Part shown: piece after piece, positions 5,629-12,668 of the stretch | How the letters are laid out: every line of letters begins with the position of its first letter | How positions within the stretch are numbered: position 1 is the stretch's first letter | Assembly (NCBI GenBank): GCA_035516155.1 | Contig: DATJAP010000012.1 | Span: 1-12,888, forward strand | Length of the DNA: 12,888 nucleotides | Reading direction: 5' to 3' | Source of the DNA: JAJYKN01 sp035516155 | GTDB taxonomy: Bacteria > Nitrospirota > UBA9217 | Position numbers and translations under genes: made by a program | The notes under the pieces: model-generated | Told to the model about the DNA's origin: nothing | What the model saw: the letters and a program-made list of their open reading frames with translations, nothing else | Databases searched by the model: none

Positions 5629-6654
5629 CTACGCCAGCATGAAGCGATGCTCTCCCAGTTTCTCGATCGACGTCATCACCTGATCGCCCGGTTTGAGCCA
5701 GACCTGCTTCTCCGGTGGATAGCCCAGGATCACACCCTCGGGGGTGCCTGTAAAGATGATGTCCCCCGGCTTGAGCGTCCAGTGCTGGGAGATATAGCTG
5801 ACGGTGGTCTTGCAATCGAAGATCATATCGCTGGTGTTCGATGATTGGCGCACCTCCCCGTTCACGCGGCACTCGAGCTTGAGGTTCTGCGGGTCCGGAA
5901 CCTGGTCCGCGGTGACCAGCCACGGACCAATGGGCGCGAATCCGTCACAGGTCTTGCCTAGCATCAACTGGCTTGTCTTAAATTGCAGGTCACGGGCGGA
6001 GAAATCGTTACCCGTGCAGTAGCCAAAGACGTGCGATAGCGCGTCTGCTTCGCTCACGTTGCGAGTCGTTCTGCCGATCACGATCACCAGTTCGACCTCG
6101 TAATCGAACTTTTTCGCCACCGTTTGGGGCAGGTTGATGACGCCGTTGTGAAAATTGAGCGCATTGTTAAACTTATTGAACAGGACCGGTGACGTGGGTG
6201 TCGGGATGTGCATCTCGGCCACGTGCTTCTTATAGTTATAGCCGAGGCAGATGATCTTCTCCGGGTTCGTCACGCAGGGCCCGAAGGAAGCCTTGTTTTC
6301 GTCGATGAACGCCGCCTTTGCCGCGCTGGACGAGAGCGCTGCGTCGACCAAGGTTCGGAGGACCTGGGGATCCACGCCCTGCAGTACTTCGTCGATTGTG
6401 GTCGGCGCGCTCTTGCTGAGGAGCTTTGCAGCCTTCTCCACGTCAAGGACTCCTTTTGAGGTGCGGATGCCGAGCACAAAGCGGCCATCGCGGCGGAGAG
6501 TACAGAACGTCATCTGATTCGGAAGTTCCCGACTGGATGCGTAACTTGCCGATTGCGCCGGCTGCTCTGCCGCCGGCAAGAGGGATTTTCCAGCAGCAAC
6601 TGCAATCCCCGCTGCACTAGCTATTTTGAGAAAAGTTCTGCGCGAATGCTCCAT
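5629..6654 (-). CDS. Tat-exported fumarylacetoacetate hydrolase (FAH)-family protein
   Basis: The 341-residue protein opens with a twin-arginine signal: MEHSRRTFLK, then a weakly hydrophobic Ala/Gly-rich core to about residue 30. The FAH C-terminal fold follows: CLGYNYKKHVAE (136-147), the metal-ligand segment DYEVELVIVIGR (184-195, with Glu186 and Glu188), GYCTGNDFSARDLQ (211-224, with Asp217), and the FTGTPEGV turn (301-308). These are the Glu/Glu/Asp metal-site landmarks of FAH-type hydrolases, decarboxylases and isomerases acting on beta-keto acids. The start at 6654 has a good ribosome site (AAAAAGGAGACTAACC). FAH-family enzymes are usually cytoplasmic, so the Tat signal is notable and predicts a folded, metal-loaded periplasmic enzyme. 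Its 3' end converges on the araC relic. Substrate unknown. Confidence 0.92.
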   Translation of the reverse strand: MEHSRRTFLKIASAAGIAVAAGKSLLPAAEQPAQSASYASSRELPNQMTFCTLRRDGRFVLGIRTSKGVLDVEKAAKLLSKSAPTTIDEVLQGVDPQVLRTLVDAALSSSAAKAAFIDENKASFGPCVTNPEKIICLGYNYKKHVAEMHIPTPTSPVLFNKFNNALNFHNGVINLPQTVAKKFDYEVELVIVIGRTTRNVSEADALSHVFGYCTGNDFSARDLQFKTSQLMLGKTCDGFAPIGPWLVTADQVPDPQNLKLECRVNGEVRQSSNTSDMIFDCKTTVSYISQHWTLKPGDIIFTGTPEGVILGYPPEKQVWLKPGDQVMTSIEKLGEHRFMLA

Positions 6655-6779
6655 GGTTAGTCTCCTTTTTGTTATTAGCTACTTTGCGATCCGGTTGTGG
6701 TAGTGCCTCATCGGGCTTTTCTCCCTGTGCTGGACGCAATCGAGCAAACCTTATGCTCATAATCAGAACGTATTCTGCA

Positions 6780-6807
6780 CATGCATTCGGTCTAGAGCAT
6801 ATGCATG
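6780..6807. repeat. CATGCAT / ATGCATG inverted repeat upstream of the FAH gene
   Basis: CATGCAT (6780-6786) and ATGCATG (6801-6807) are perfect inverted copies with a 14-base spacer, about 125-153 bases upstream of the FAH start. It could be a binding site for a dimeric regulator. The halves are themselves palindromic, so a chance occurrence is quite possible. Confidence 0.25.
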
Positions 6808-7002
6808 ATGAGGACGGCGTCCGCACCGCATGCTACAATTGCGATTCTACACCCTGCCAAAAATTTTGTCTATCTCGTCTCCCCCTGCTCTTCCGTAATT
6901 TCAATCAGACGCAACTATCATCGGTTGCAACATGCGCATGAACGGTACCGAGCTCAGCCGCGGAGCGAGCACAGCGGTCGGAATGGCCCCCTAGGCTCTC
7001 GG

Positions 7003-7040
7003 ACAATAAAAAAGCCGTCGGATCATGTGACCCGGCGGCT
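7003..7040 (-). terminator. rho-independent terminator (minus strand)
   Basis: On the minus strand the stem AGCCGCCGG pairs with CCGACGGCT (9 bp, one G-T wobble) around a 10-base loop and is followed directly by TTTTTTATTGTCC. This is a textbook intrinsic terminator. It most likely ends transcription of the SYLF gene, whose stop codon is about 245 bases upstream, and insulates the FAH gene. Confidence 0.85.
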
Positions 7041-7286
7041 GGTGGATTGTTTGTCACTTCACGTAATCCGCATCGTCAAACCGCAAGACCTGGCCCTAAA
7101 GGTTCCCAATTCAAGAAGAAAGGCTTGACCCTGGCGATTCGGTTCATCCCGCTATCATCGCTTCATCAGCGTCCGATAGCAGCACTGGTCCCTCTCCATT
7201 TGTACGTTCGTGCATGTCCCCGTTCAGCTGCACGAGCACTATAACTGCCGGCAAGCCAGCTCCGGAAGCCTTCCTGCGCCGGTGAT

Positions 7287-7910
7287 TTATTGTTCCTTGC
7301 GGGGTGTGAAATCGAACTTTTGGCCGCCGATGGCTGCCTCGTACATCAATCCGCCTTTCGCTTGCACAAAAACGGCCATGCCCTTTCTGTAGCCAGTTCC
7401 TGCCTGTTGGCCCGAATCAGGACCGGCACTTGCTCCGGCTGTAGCTCCCTGAGTGCCGGCACTTGCCTGCGCGCCGGCAGTAATAGCAACGGCCGATGCT
7501 TGGGCATCAAACTCAAAGCTGCCGCTGGTGAAATCATCATAAGCCCGTTTATCCTGAAAAAAAATGATTTCACTGAATGCCTGTCCGCCGGCTTGAAAGC
7601 CTATAGACAGCGCCAATAAGGTTGCTGTCCCGGTGACTTTACCGCCTTGATACACTCGCCCCTTGCCGTTAGCCCCCCCGATGCCTAAACCGCCTTTTCC
7701 AACGGCTGGAAACACCGCATAGCCATAGGCATTCTGAAAAAAAGGCTGCACCGTACCCGATTTCTTGAATACTTCAATTGTCTGTGAATAATCATCGGCT
7801 TGTGCCAGGCTCGAACGATTCGATGCAACTACCATCAGGAGCAGCAGCAGAAAAAATCGCAAACTCCCCGCTTTTCCCTTCTGACTCGACAGCACGCGTA
7901 GACTTTTCAT
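7287..7910 (-). CDS. exported SYLF-domain (Ysc84-type lipid-binding) protein
   Basis: The 207-residue protein begins with an N-terminal signal peptide: a basic start, then a core with FFLLLLLMVVA, with cleavage expected near SLAQA. The rest matches the SYLF/Ysc84 domain found in eukaryotic lipid/actin-binding proteins and many bacterial exported proteins: AYGYAVFPAVGKGGLGIGGA (about residues 61-80), GRVYQGGKVTGTATLLALSI (about 83-102), FQAGGQAFSEIIFFQ, then GMAVFVQAKGGLMYEAAIGG near the end. A low-complexity Ala/Gly/Ser linker lies at about 145-180. I preferred the ATG at 7910, which has an excellent ribosome site (GGGAGGAGAATCGAA), over the in-frame start at 7946. It is likely periplasmic or envelope associated. 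In bacteria the role is poorly defined. Confidence 0.9.
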   Translation of the reverse strand: MKSLRVLSSQKGKAGSLRFFLLLLLMVVASNRSSLAQADDYSQTIEVFKKSGTVQPFFQNAYGYAVFPAVGKGGLGIGGANGKGRVYQGGKVTGTATLLALSIGFQAGGQAFSEIIFFQDKRAYDDFTSGSFEFDAQASAVAITAGAQASAGTQGATAGASAGPDSGQQAGTGYRKGMAVFVQAKGGLMYEAAIGGQKFDFTPRKEQ

Positions 7911-7930
7911 TTCGATTCTCCTCCCTAATG

Positions 7931-7954
7931 TTCCCAGAATACGCATTCTGGGAA
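7931..7954. promoter_or_regulatory. perfect 10-bp inverted repeat upstream of the SYLF gene
   Basis: TTCCCAGAAT-ACGC-ATTCTGGGAA is a perfect 10-bp inverted repeat with a 4-base centre, placed 21-44 bases upstream of the SYLF ATG and between it and the preceding surface-protein gene. No U-run follows on the minus strand, which argues against a terminator. It could be a regulator's operator or a leader hairpin close to the ribosome site. Confidence 0.55.
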
Positions 7955-8085
7955 ATGATCAAGATAGAAGCGGCGCAATTTTACATCCTTCAATCTGTAC
8001 ATTCGTATCTTGTTGCGTAGGCAGGTTTCGTCACCTGCATGAGAACGGCTGAGTTCACCTGCGATCGCGAACGAACGCTCCACAA

Positions 8086-9987
8086 TTATCCCTTCACCAT
8101 GAGCCGACCGTTCAGTTTCCTGCGAAATCTCTTTTCCCTCCTGTACGCTGCTATCCCCACAAACGTGCCGAATAAAAGAATGGAGAAGAGTGGATACTCG
8201 ATGGAATAAATAATCGGAACGAGCGAGATCCTGGCAAATGTCCTTAACGCCTCATGGTCCCTGATATACTGCGCTATCGGGGGTGAATAATGGTAGTAGA
8301 TATTTACAAGCACCGTACCAAAGGAATTTGTCAACAGATATTTATCCCGAAATCTTCTGAGCGTCTCCACGTGCGGGTCCAGGGACGAGCCGAAGGCGGC
8401 CGTGGCGATGAAACAGCCGCCGCCTCCACCACCACCTCCTCCACCGCCGCCACTTTGCGTGGCAGTGGGTTGCGTCTGCAACCCGCGATAGGCGTGCCAC
8501 ATGTCGTCGACGAACGTATTTTGGGGAAACTCACCCTGGAGCCAGTATCGGGTCTGGCCCTGCCGTTCCCAATCGGCACTGTAGTTGAACTGGCCATTAG
8601 TTTGTGCGGAGATCTCCGCCACGGCCTGAGTGTCGTCCTCGGACATCCATCGGTCGACGTAAGAAAAGAAGGCCGGATGGTTCCAAATGCTTTCCGCGCC
8701 CATAAGATGCATTGTCAGGGCTTCGCCAACCCAGGAAACGGACGTGCAGCAGCGCCGGTATGCTTCCCCGAGTTGCTCCTCGCTGGGCGGAGAACCGTAG
8801 AGAGGCCAGTCTGCCGGCTGAAGCTGCTCATAGGGGCCATAGAGTCCAGGGCTCACAGGCGTCCCGTCGTTATGAACGCCGTAGTGGCCTCCGTATATTA
8901 CTGTAGCTCCCTGCCACGCCTGCTGGTAGCTTCCCGCCGGAGGAATCTCATTGATGAAGACTGTCTGCATGTCCTCGCCGAATTTGTCCGGATACGAGGT
9001 CGAGACATTCTCCATGGAGGCATTGTTCAGCAGGATGCCGGCGAACACGATTGGCATCTTTCTTCCGCTGCGGTGACCGCCGAAGGCAGGCCATCCGTAG
9101 CCTGCCTGCACACAACCAAACAGGTCAATGCCATATTGCACAAAATAGTTCGTCAGGGTCACTTTCTGATCAGGCGGAAAATTGAGCGAGAGCAGAAGGC
9201 CGACATAGGAATCGGCAAAGGCAATGTGCTGGCCGTAGCTCGGCATATACTCGGCCGGTACGTCGAAGAGGAACGCGTTCGTGTCGATCCAGGGCCTCCT
9301 GAACCATGTCTCGAACTGTGAGAGCGGCGGCGTGTTGGCTGGGTCCGGCGGTGCCAGGGAGGGTAAGAGCCCTCTTTGCAGATTATTGCCGTAATAAATC
9401 GTTTGATTCCTATCGCAGTAGGACGGGCGGAAGGCGTCAGTAGACGTTGGCGCGCTCAGGACCGTGAGGATGGAGACCGTCATGATTGGACTGATGTTCA
9501 CGTCGCTAGAGCGCATGACTTCAGGGAGTGTGTGGAGCTGGGACGTTGTCAGGCTGATTGAAGAGACGAGAGAATCACCGGCTGTGAGCGCGATGGGAGG
9601 ATAGACCCGCCAACTTGCATTAAACCACCACGACTCATCGACGCCGTCATTCAGTCGCTCATCAAAGCCGCTCTTCCCGTCAGATGTGGGCAGGTTCAGC
9701 ACTGAGCCGTTCATGTACGGCGAAGATGTTGTGGGTGGAGGATCGATGGCCGTAACGGTGACGGGGCCGACCACGTAATAATCTCCGTTGATGAACTGAC
9801 CGACCGGCACAGCATGGTCAAAGGTCCAGGTGATGCCGTCCTTGGTGATACTGGTTTGCGTAGGCAGGTCCGCGGACGCCGTACCTGTCACGGCAGCGAT
9901 GAAAAAGACAAGATAACCAATAACGCACAAAGCGCACGAAATACATTCACCTGCACGTTTGACGGTATGTAAAAAAAAATCAATCAT
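8086..9987 (-). CDS. large exported protein of unknown function with CFI-box C-terminal sorting domain
   Basis: The protein is 633 residues. A signal peptide lies at about 1-43 (KRAGECISCALCVIGYLVFF, then ending near TASA). A large ectodomain of unrecognised family spans about 44-510, with a Trp/Tyr-rich segment containing GYGWPAFGGHRSGRKMPIVF, a Cys-Cys pair (YRRCCTSVSW) and WNHPAFFSYVDRWM. Next come 12 consecutive Gly and Cys525 in CFIATAAFGSSLDPHV, then RFRDKYLLTN and YYHYSPPIAQYI. A hydrophobic segment (about 585-614) and a basic tail (RREKRFRRK) end the protein. This end matches the CFI-box C-terminal region thought to anchor or sort surface proteins. The ectodomain could be a carbohydrate-active or structural module, but I see no firm catalytic motif. 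I chose the ATG at 9987; a TTG at 10017 would add ten residues. Neither has a strong ribosome site. Confidence 0.87.
   Translation of the reverse strand: MIDFFLHTVKRAGECISCALCVIGYLVFFIAAVTGTASADLPTQTSITKDGITWTFDHAVPVGQFINGDYYVVGPVTVTAIDPPPTTSSPYMNGSVLNLPTSDGKSGFDERLNDGVDESWWFNASWRVYPPIALTAGDSLVSSISLTTSQLHTLPEVMRSSDVNISPIMTVSILTVLSAPTSTDAFRPSYCDRNQTIYYGNNLQRGLLPSLAPPDPANTPPLSQFETWFRRPWIDTNAFLFDVPAEYMPSYGQHIAFADSYVGLLLSLNFPPDQKVTLTNYFVQYGIDLFGCVQAGYGWPAFGGHRSGRKMPIVFAGILLNNASMENVSTSYPDKFGEDMQTVFINEIPPAGSYQQAWQGATVIYGGHYGVHNDGTPVSPGLYGPYEQLQPADWPLYGSPPSEEQLGEAYRRCCTSVSWVGEALTMHLMGAESIWNHPAFFSYVDRWMSEDDTQAVAEISAQTNGQFNYSADWERQGQTRYWLQGEFPQNTFVDDMWHAYRGLQTQPTATQSGGGGGGGGGGGGCFIATAAFGSSLDPHVETLRRFRDKYLLTNSFGTVLVNIYYHYSPPIAQYIRDHEALRTFARISLVPIIYSIEYPLFSILLFGTFVGIAAYRREKRFRRKLNGRLMVKG
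8416..8451 (-). repeat. poly-glycine codon tract (12 Gly)
   Basis: Twelve consecutive GGN codons (GGC, GGA and GGT mixed) directly precede the Cys codon of the CFI box. Mixed codon use argues that the Gly run is selected at the protein level rather than being a fresh DNA slippage product. It separates the ectodomain from the C-terminal sorting region. Confidence 0.8.
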
Positions 9988-10056
9988 TTTGATCCCATTT
10001 CGTGAGAGCTGCGGCAACCCGATTATAGAAACCCTGATCTTCGGAGCGGGATACGA

Positions 10057-10137
10057 ATGCAGGGGGAAGACCTATCCTTCTCCGAGGCACGGGAGGTGAT
10101 CCTCGCGATCCTCTGCGGCATGAGGGTAATTGTATAA
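10057..10137 (+). pseudogene. possible relic of an anthranilate-phosphoribosyltransferase-like N-terminus
   Basis: A 26-codon open reading starts at an ATG and reads GEDLSFSEAREVILAILCG. This resembles the N-terminal helical pair of TrpD-type phosphoribosyltransferases (pattern xDLSxxEAxxVMxxIxxG). It then runs into GMRVIV and a stop. No upstream or downstream part of the enzyme is present. The resemblance is short and a chance match cannot be ruled out. The opposite strand also has a 47-codon open frame with a TTG start and a good ribosome site, which competes with this reading. Confidence 0.22.
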
Positions 10138-10403
10138 AAGATTATTCGCGCGTGTATTTCTTTTTTTTGTTTATCATACAGCAAGTTGTCCTCCCGTAAA
10201 TTTATCGCAGTTTCGATTCATTGTTTGTGATTTGTATCACTATCGGCTTGCCAGACGTACCCATCCTTTCCGAGCCACAATCGCACTCGCAAGGATCGAA
10301 ACACCGGGAAATTTTTACTTGGGCCGTTCACTCCGCCGTTCCGCCTTTCGCCTTTCTGCTCCTCATGCATCTATCTGACTTCTCGTATGAAAAAGAAATC
10401 AGT

Positions 10404-10434
10404 ATCCCCTCCTCACATGTTTCACAGAGGGGAT
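10404..10434. repeat. 8-bp inverted repeat
   Basis: ATCCCCTC (10404-10411) and GAGGGGAT (10427-10434) are perfect inverted copies with a 15-base spacer, 36 bases left of the tRNA relic. On the plus strand an A-run follows rather than a T-run, so it is not a terminator on that strand. Recombinase arm-type or accessory binding near an attachment site is a possibility only. Confidence 0.35.
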
Positions 10435-10469
10435 GAAAAAAGGGCTACAGCTGTAATTGATGATAAATT

Positions 10470-10518
10470 TGGCAGCGAGGGCCAGATTTGAACCGACGAC
10501 TGTCAGGTTAGAAACCAT
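10470..10518 (-). other. degenerate 3' half of a tRNA-Met-like gene
   Basis: On the minus strand the order is a damaged anticodon arm (GGTTTCTAACCTGACAG), a T-arm GTCGG-TTCAAAT-CTGGC, the acceptor strand CCTCGCT and GCCA. It closely follows the layout of a tRNA-Met or initiator-Met 3' half, with several substitutions and a broken anticodon. No 5' half is present. It has the same orientation as the relic at 1264-1313. Confidence 0.65.
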
Positions 10519-10806
10519 AGGGGCTCTTTTCATTCAATGCTTCTTTCCCGATAGACAGAGTTTGTGTAAATGTCATTGAAAGGTATTACTCGTAACCGTG
10601 AATATTAACCTTAGAAAAATACCCCCCGGAGGATTTTGAGTCGATTAAGCACCTTCGCCGTAACTTTTTCTACGTGCCCTTTTTTACGCCATAATCCTTT
10701 CGGGATCAAGGGGTATCTCGTTCAGGCAGGTTGACAGGAGTTTAGTGGAGGTGGCGGTTGTTGGATACGCATGGGCATAGAATAGACATAAAACACTCTG
10801 AATCCT

Positions 10807-11025
10807 TTATTCTCCCAAATAACACTTTCGCAAAACCCTGAACATCTTTCCATGATTCGGATATCTTACATGAAGTTCATCATGCACTCTAGCTGCCTTG
10901 AGAAACTTCCTCTGTTCTTTCAAAATGTCCGGATTGAATGCAATTCTGCCCCTCCTTGAACAGGAAGCGCCTATCAAGCAAGCTACACATGTCATGGATA
11001 AAGCCTTGAGCAGACGAACTGACAC
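10807..11025 (-). CDS. small basic ORF of unknown function (72 aa), doubtful
   Basis: An open frame starts with GTG at 11025. The first 22 residues are moderately hydrophobic (MSVRLLKALSMTCVACLIGA, then SC), which could be a poor signal or lipoprotein signal. The rest is basic (KEQRKFLKAARVHDELHVRY, then a Lys/Arg-rich end). There is no clear ribosome site and no recognised family, and it sits between two tRNA relics. It may be a relic or a chance open frame. Confidence 0.28.
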   Translation of the reverse strand: MSVRLLKALSMTCVACLIGASCSRRGRIAFNPDILKEQRKFLKAARVHDELHVRYPNHGKMFRVLRKCYLGE

Positions 11026-11414
11026 ATAACAGAAAAGGAAGCGGTTGGAGCTGAGCTGGGAGGGTAAACTGCTATCTGATGATTCATCCTTTTTAGGAGT
11101 TTTATAGATCGGGTGGCGGGATCCGAACCCGTGACCCCAACCTTAGCAAGGTACGGCAATGATAAACGGCTTATTGCACGCTTTTGCTATCCTTTGTCTT
11201 TTTTTTCACTTATGGCGTGGAGAGGGGGGAGCGACTTAATGTCTATTGCCCTGTTCGTTCCCCCTCTACTGACGCACCGGTTGACAATTTATGATAACAA
11301 TAGGCTCCTGGGCAGGTGGGATTTTTTTTATATACCGTAAATGCGGTTGACCTTGGCAAGAATCAGAGTTAAACTTGAAACACCGTTGAAAGAACCATTG
11401 GAAAAGGGAACTGT
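11026..11414. other. gene-poor region holding a tRNA relic
   Basis: The 389 bases between the doubtful small ORF and the putative lipoprotein gene contain the tRNA-like fragment at 11107-11155, a T-rich tract and AT-rich sequence. Two TTGAC-type boxes (11281 and 11346) could serve as -35 elements for the plus-strand lipoprotein gene. Neither has a good -10 at 16-18 bases, so I call no promoter. Confidence 0.4.
11107..11155 (-). other. tRNA-like 3' half (anticodon loop TTGCTAA)
   Basis: On the minus strand a hairpin with loop TTGCTAA between TACC and GGTT is followed by GGGGTC. Then come a T-arm with loop TTCGGAT and four paired bases (CGGG/CCCG), and an acceptor-like strand CACCCGA without CCA. 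This is the 3' half of a tRNA gene without its 5' half. The loop would read as anticodon GCT, but there is no long variable arm as serine tRNAs need. A mutated threonine-type (GGT) tRNA fragment is an alternative. Confidence 0.6.
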
Positions 11415-11852
11415 ATGAAAACCAGGCACGGTGTGATGCTGGTCATTCTAGCGATTTTAATCATTCCCCTGTATAACTGTGGTGGCACCGAAGGGCCAAA
11501 TGATGCAGTTGGAGTGTCACCTTTTGCAGGTAATTGGGCGGGCACATGGAGTGATTCAAACGGCCAGTCGGGGACATTCTCACTTAATATTTTTGACAAT
11601 GGAATAGTGACCGGCAGCATTTACAATGCTGCTCAGAACGAAACCGCATCAGTTTCTACCGGTTTCATTGACTACAACGGAAACTTGAACTTTACTATCA
11701 CGTATCCGGGCCCTACGATATACACCGCAAGTGGAACAGCGAGCGGTAACGATATAGGCGATCTTGTCGGGTCTTTCAATGAATATTCCGGTGCAACATC
11801 GATTGCAACGGTCACTTTTATTCTCTCAAACTCGGCTCCCTCAAACGGATAG
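11415..11852 (+). CDS. small putative lipoprotein with a beta-rich domain (145 aa)
   Basis: The ATG at 11415 follows AAAAGGGAACTGT, an acceptable ribosome site. The start is basic (MKTRHG), followed by a long hydrophobic core and Cys22 in PLYNCGG. This has the layout of a lipoprotein signal, although Asn at -1 is unusual for a lipobox. The mature part is rich in Gly, Ser, Thr and Asn, with alternating hydrophobic residues: FAGNWAGTWSDSNGQSG, FDNGIVTGSI, NGNLNFTITY and DLVGSFNEYSG. That suits a small beta-sandwich or beta-barrel domain of the type seen in hypothetical envelope proteins of environmental bacteria. It is the only apparently intact plus-strand gene. Its function is unknown and it has no operon partner. 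Confidence 0.75.
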   Translation: MKTRHGVMLVILAILIIPLYNCGGTEGPNDAVGVSPFAGNWAGTWSDSNGQSGTFSLNIFDNGIVTGSIYNAAQNETASVSTGFIDYNGNLNFTITYPGPTIYTASGTASGNDIGDLVGSFNEYSGATSIATVTFILSNSAPSNG

Positions 11853-11993
11853 CATCTCAAAGCCCCTTAGAAGAGGATGGAGCATGCACCCTGACTGGTC
11901 AGTTCCTGTATGCAAACTGCAAGAAGTTGTCCATAGTCGTCAACGATATCACAATGTAAATATTCCAAAAGAGAATAAATAATCAAAAAATTA

Positions 11994-12260
11994 TTATTGC
12001 GGCGAGGCTATGGCCTTCCCTCCACGCTCCCCCTTGGCCGAAGTGCTCTTCCCTGTATTGTCTTCCCCGGACAGGCGTACCTCAAAATTGTACGCACCAC
12101 GCGCTTCGGGGAGAATATTACCAGACGTGTCGCGCCCGGTCATGACAGCCTGAAACCTTACCTGCGAAGGCGGCCCATTCACCACACCATCGATGTTTGG
12201 CATGTAAACTGAGGCCTTCTGGTGTTGGAAGAAGCAGAATGCCGTATCCCCTTGATTGCG
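11994..12260 (-). pseudogene. 3' part of a broken gene of unknown function
   Basis: The frame is open from 12260 to a TAA at 11996-11994 and reads DTAFCFFQHQKASVYMPNID, then PSQVRFQAVMTGRD and GAYNFEVRLSGEDNTG. This is a plausible secreted beta-rich protein end. Its only in-frame ATG (12203) has no ribosome site. One base to the side, the reading CRGTQGNDYNAIKG (about 12250-12290) would join it smoothly, which suggests one lost G in the run near 12248. An overlapping frame starting at 12396 is the other part of the puzzle. Family not recognised. Confidence 0.35.
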
Positions 12261-12346
12261 TTATAGTCGTTGCCCTGCGTGCCACGGCAGCTTTTCGAGA
12301 TGTGGTCAGCACCGTGCAAATCTTCTTCTCCTCGGCTGCATCACCG

Positions 12347-12366
12347 CTGACCTTCGGGTTATGACC
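12347..12366 (-). other. tRNA-Met anticodon-arm fragment (possible second attachment core)
   Basis: The plus-strand sequence ctgaccttcgggttatgacc matches 18 of 20 positions of the corresponding segment of the tRNA-Met relic at 1290-1309, and is nearly the common bacterial tRNA-Met consensus. No T-arm or acceptor strand follows, so it is only the anticodon arm. Orientation is the same as in the other tRNA relics. Confidence 0.5.
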
Positions 12367-12382
12367 CTCAACTATTCGCAAT

Positions 12383-12646
12383 TTATTTTGAGCCATATTT
12401 ATTTGTTGGAAAGGCTATCAATGCGCCTATCGTTCCCGCAACGAATGGCATCGAATAAGCTAAAGAATAATCAGTTATCTTGAATTTGCCCATTAAAGCA
12501 GTACAGGCCAAATCGAGTATTATGAACCCATTGAACATGATGACGTAACGTCTGGTTTCCCGAGACTTGGCCCATCGAAACAGCCAAAGAGAAGATAACA
12601 TGATATAGAAAACGGTCAGAATGACTAATGAACCTCCCCGCAGCAA
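12383..12646 (-). pseudogene. membrane protein gene, apparently truncated at its 5' end by the IS
   Basis: The open frame encodes three hydrophobic segments: GGSLVILTVFYIMLSSLWLF, YVIMFNGFIILDLACTALMG and AYSMPFVAGTIGALIAF. A loop with RWAKSRETRR separates the first two, and the end is NKYGSK. The frame opens within the IS hairpin, and neither the TTG at 12646 nor the ATG at 12601 has a ribosome site. I infer that the true start was lost or displaced when the IS inserted. Its TAA is 17 bases from the tRNA-Met anticodon fragment. Family not recognised. Confidence 0.5.
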
Positions 12647-12655
12647 GCTGCGGGG
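12636..12655 (-). repeat. terminal hairpin of the IS200/IS605-type element
   Basis: CCCCGCAGC-AA-GCTGCGGGG is a perfect 9-bp inverted repeat, 13 bases beyond the transposase stop codon. IS200/IS605 elements carry subterminal hairpins instead of terminal inverted repeats; the transposase recognises them as single-stranded DNA. The position fits the right end of the element, whose boundary would be within a few bases to about 15 bases to the left. Confidence 0.7.
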
Positions 12656-12668
12656 TATCCTAAAAAAC

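Larger units (their letters stand above)
6655..7286. other. intergenic region upstream of the FAH gene
   Basis: This is a 632-base stretch without a gene I can support. It should hold the FAH promoter (minus strand), though no convincing -35/-10 pair stands out. It contains the inverted repeat at 6780-6807 and the terminator at 7003-7040. The open frames across it on the plus strand lack ribosome sites and recognisable motifs. The 246 bases between the terminator and the SYLF stop codon look non-coding. Confidence 0.5.
10018..10806. other. gene-poor region upstream of the surface-protein gene
   Basis: In these 789 bases there is no supported intact gene. They hold a short TrpD-like coding relic (10057-10137), an inverted repeat (10404-10434) and a degraded tRNA 3' half (10470-10518). 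A coding-like plus-strand stretch at about 10615-10690 reads PPEDFESIKHLRRNFFYV and then stops; it is not recognised. The promoter of the surface-protein gene should lie at about 10020-10200 on the minus strand but is not obvious. Confidence 0.4.

Noticed and set aside
8290..9321. 343-codon open frame on the plus strand
   Set aside because: It is wholly antisense to the CFI-box surface-protein gene, has no ribosome site, and its low-complexity part is the reverse of the poly-Gly tract.
10404..10434. rho-independent terminator
   Set aside because: The stem is good but is followed by A-rich rather than T-rich sequence on the plus strand, and no gene ends there.
11281..11310. sigma-70 promoter beginning TTGACA for the lipoprotein gene
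   Set aside because: No -10 hexamer at an acceptable spacing.
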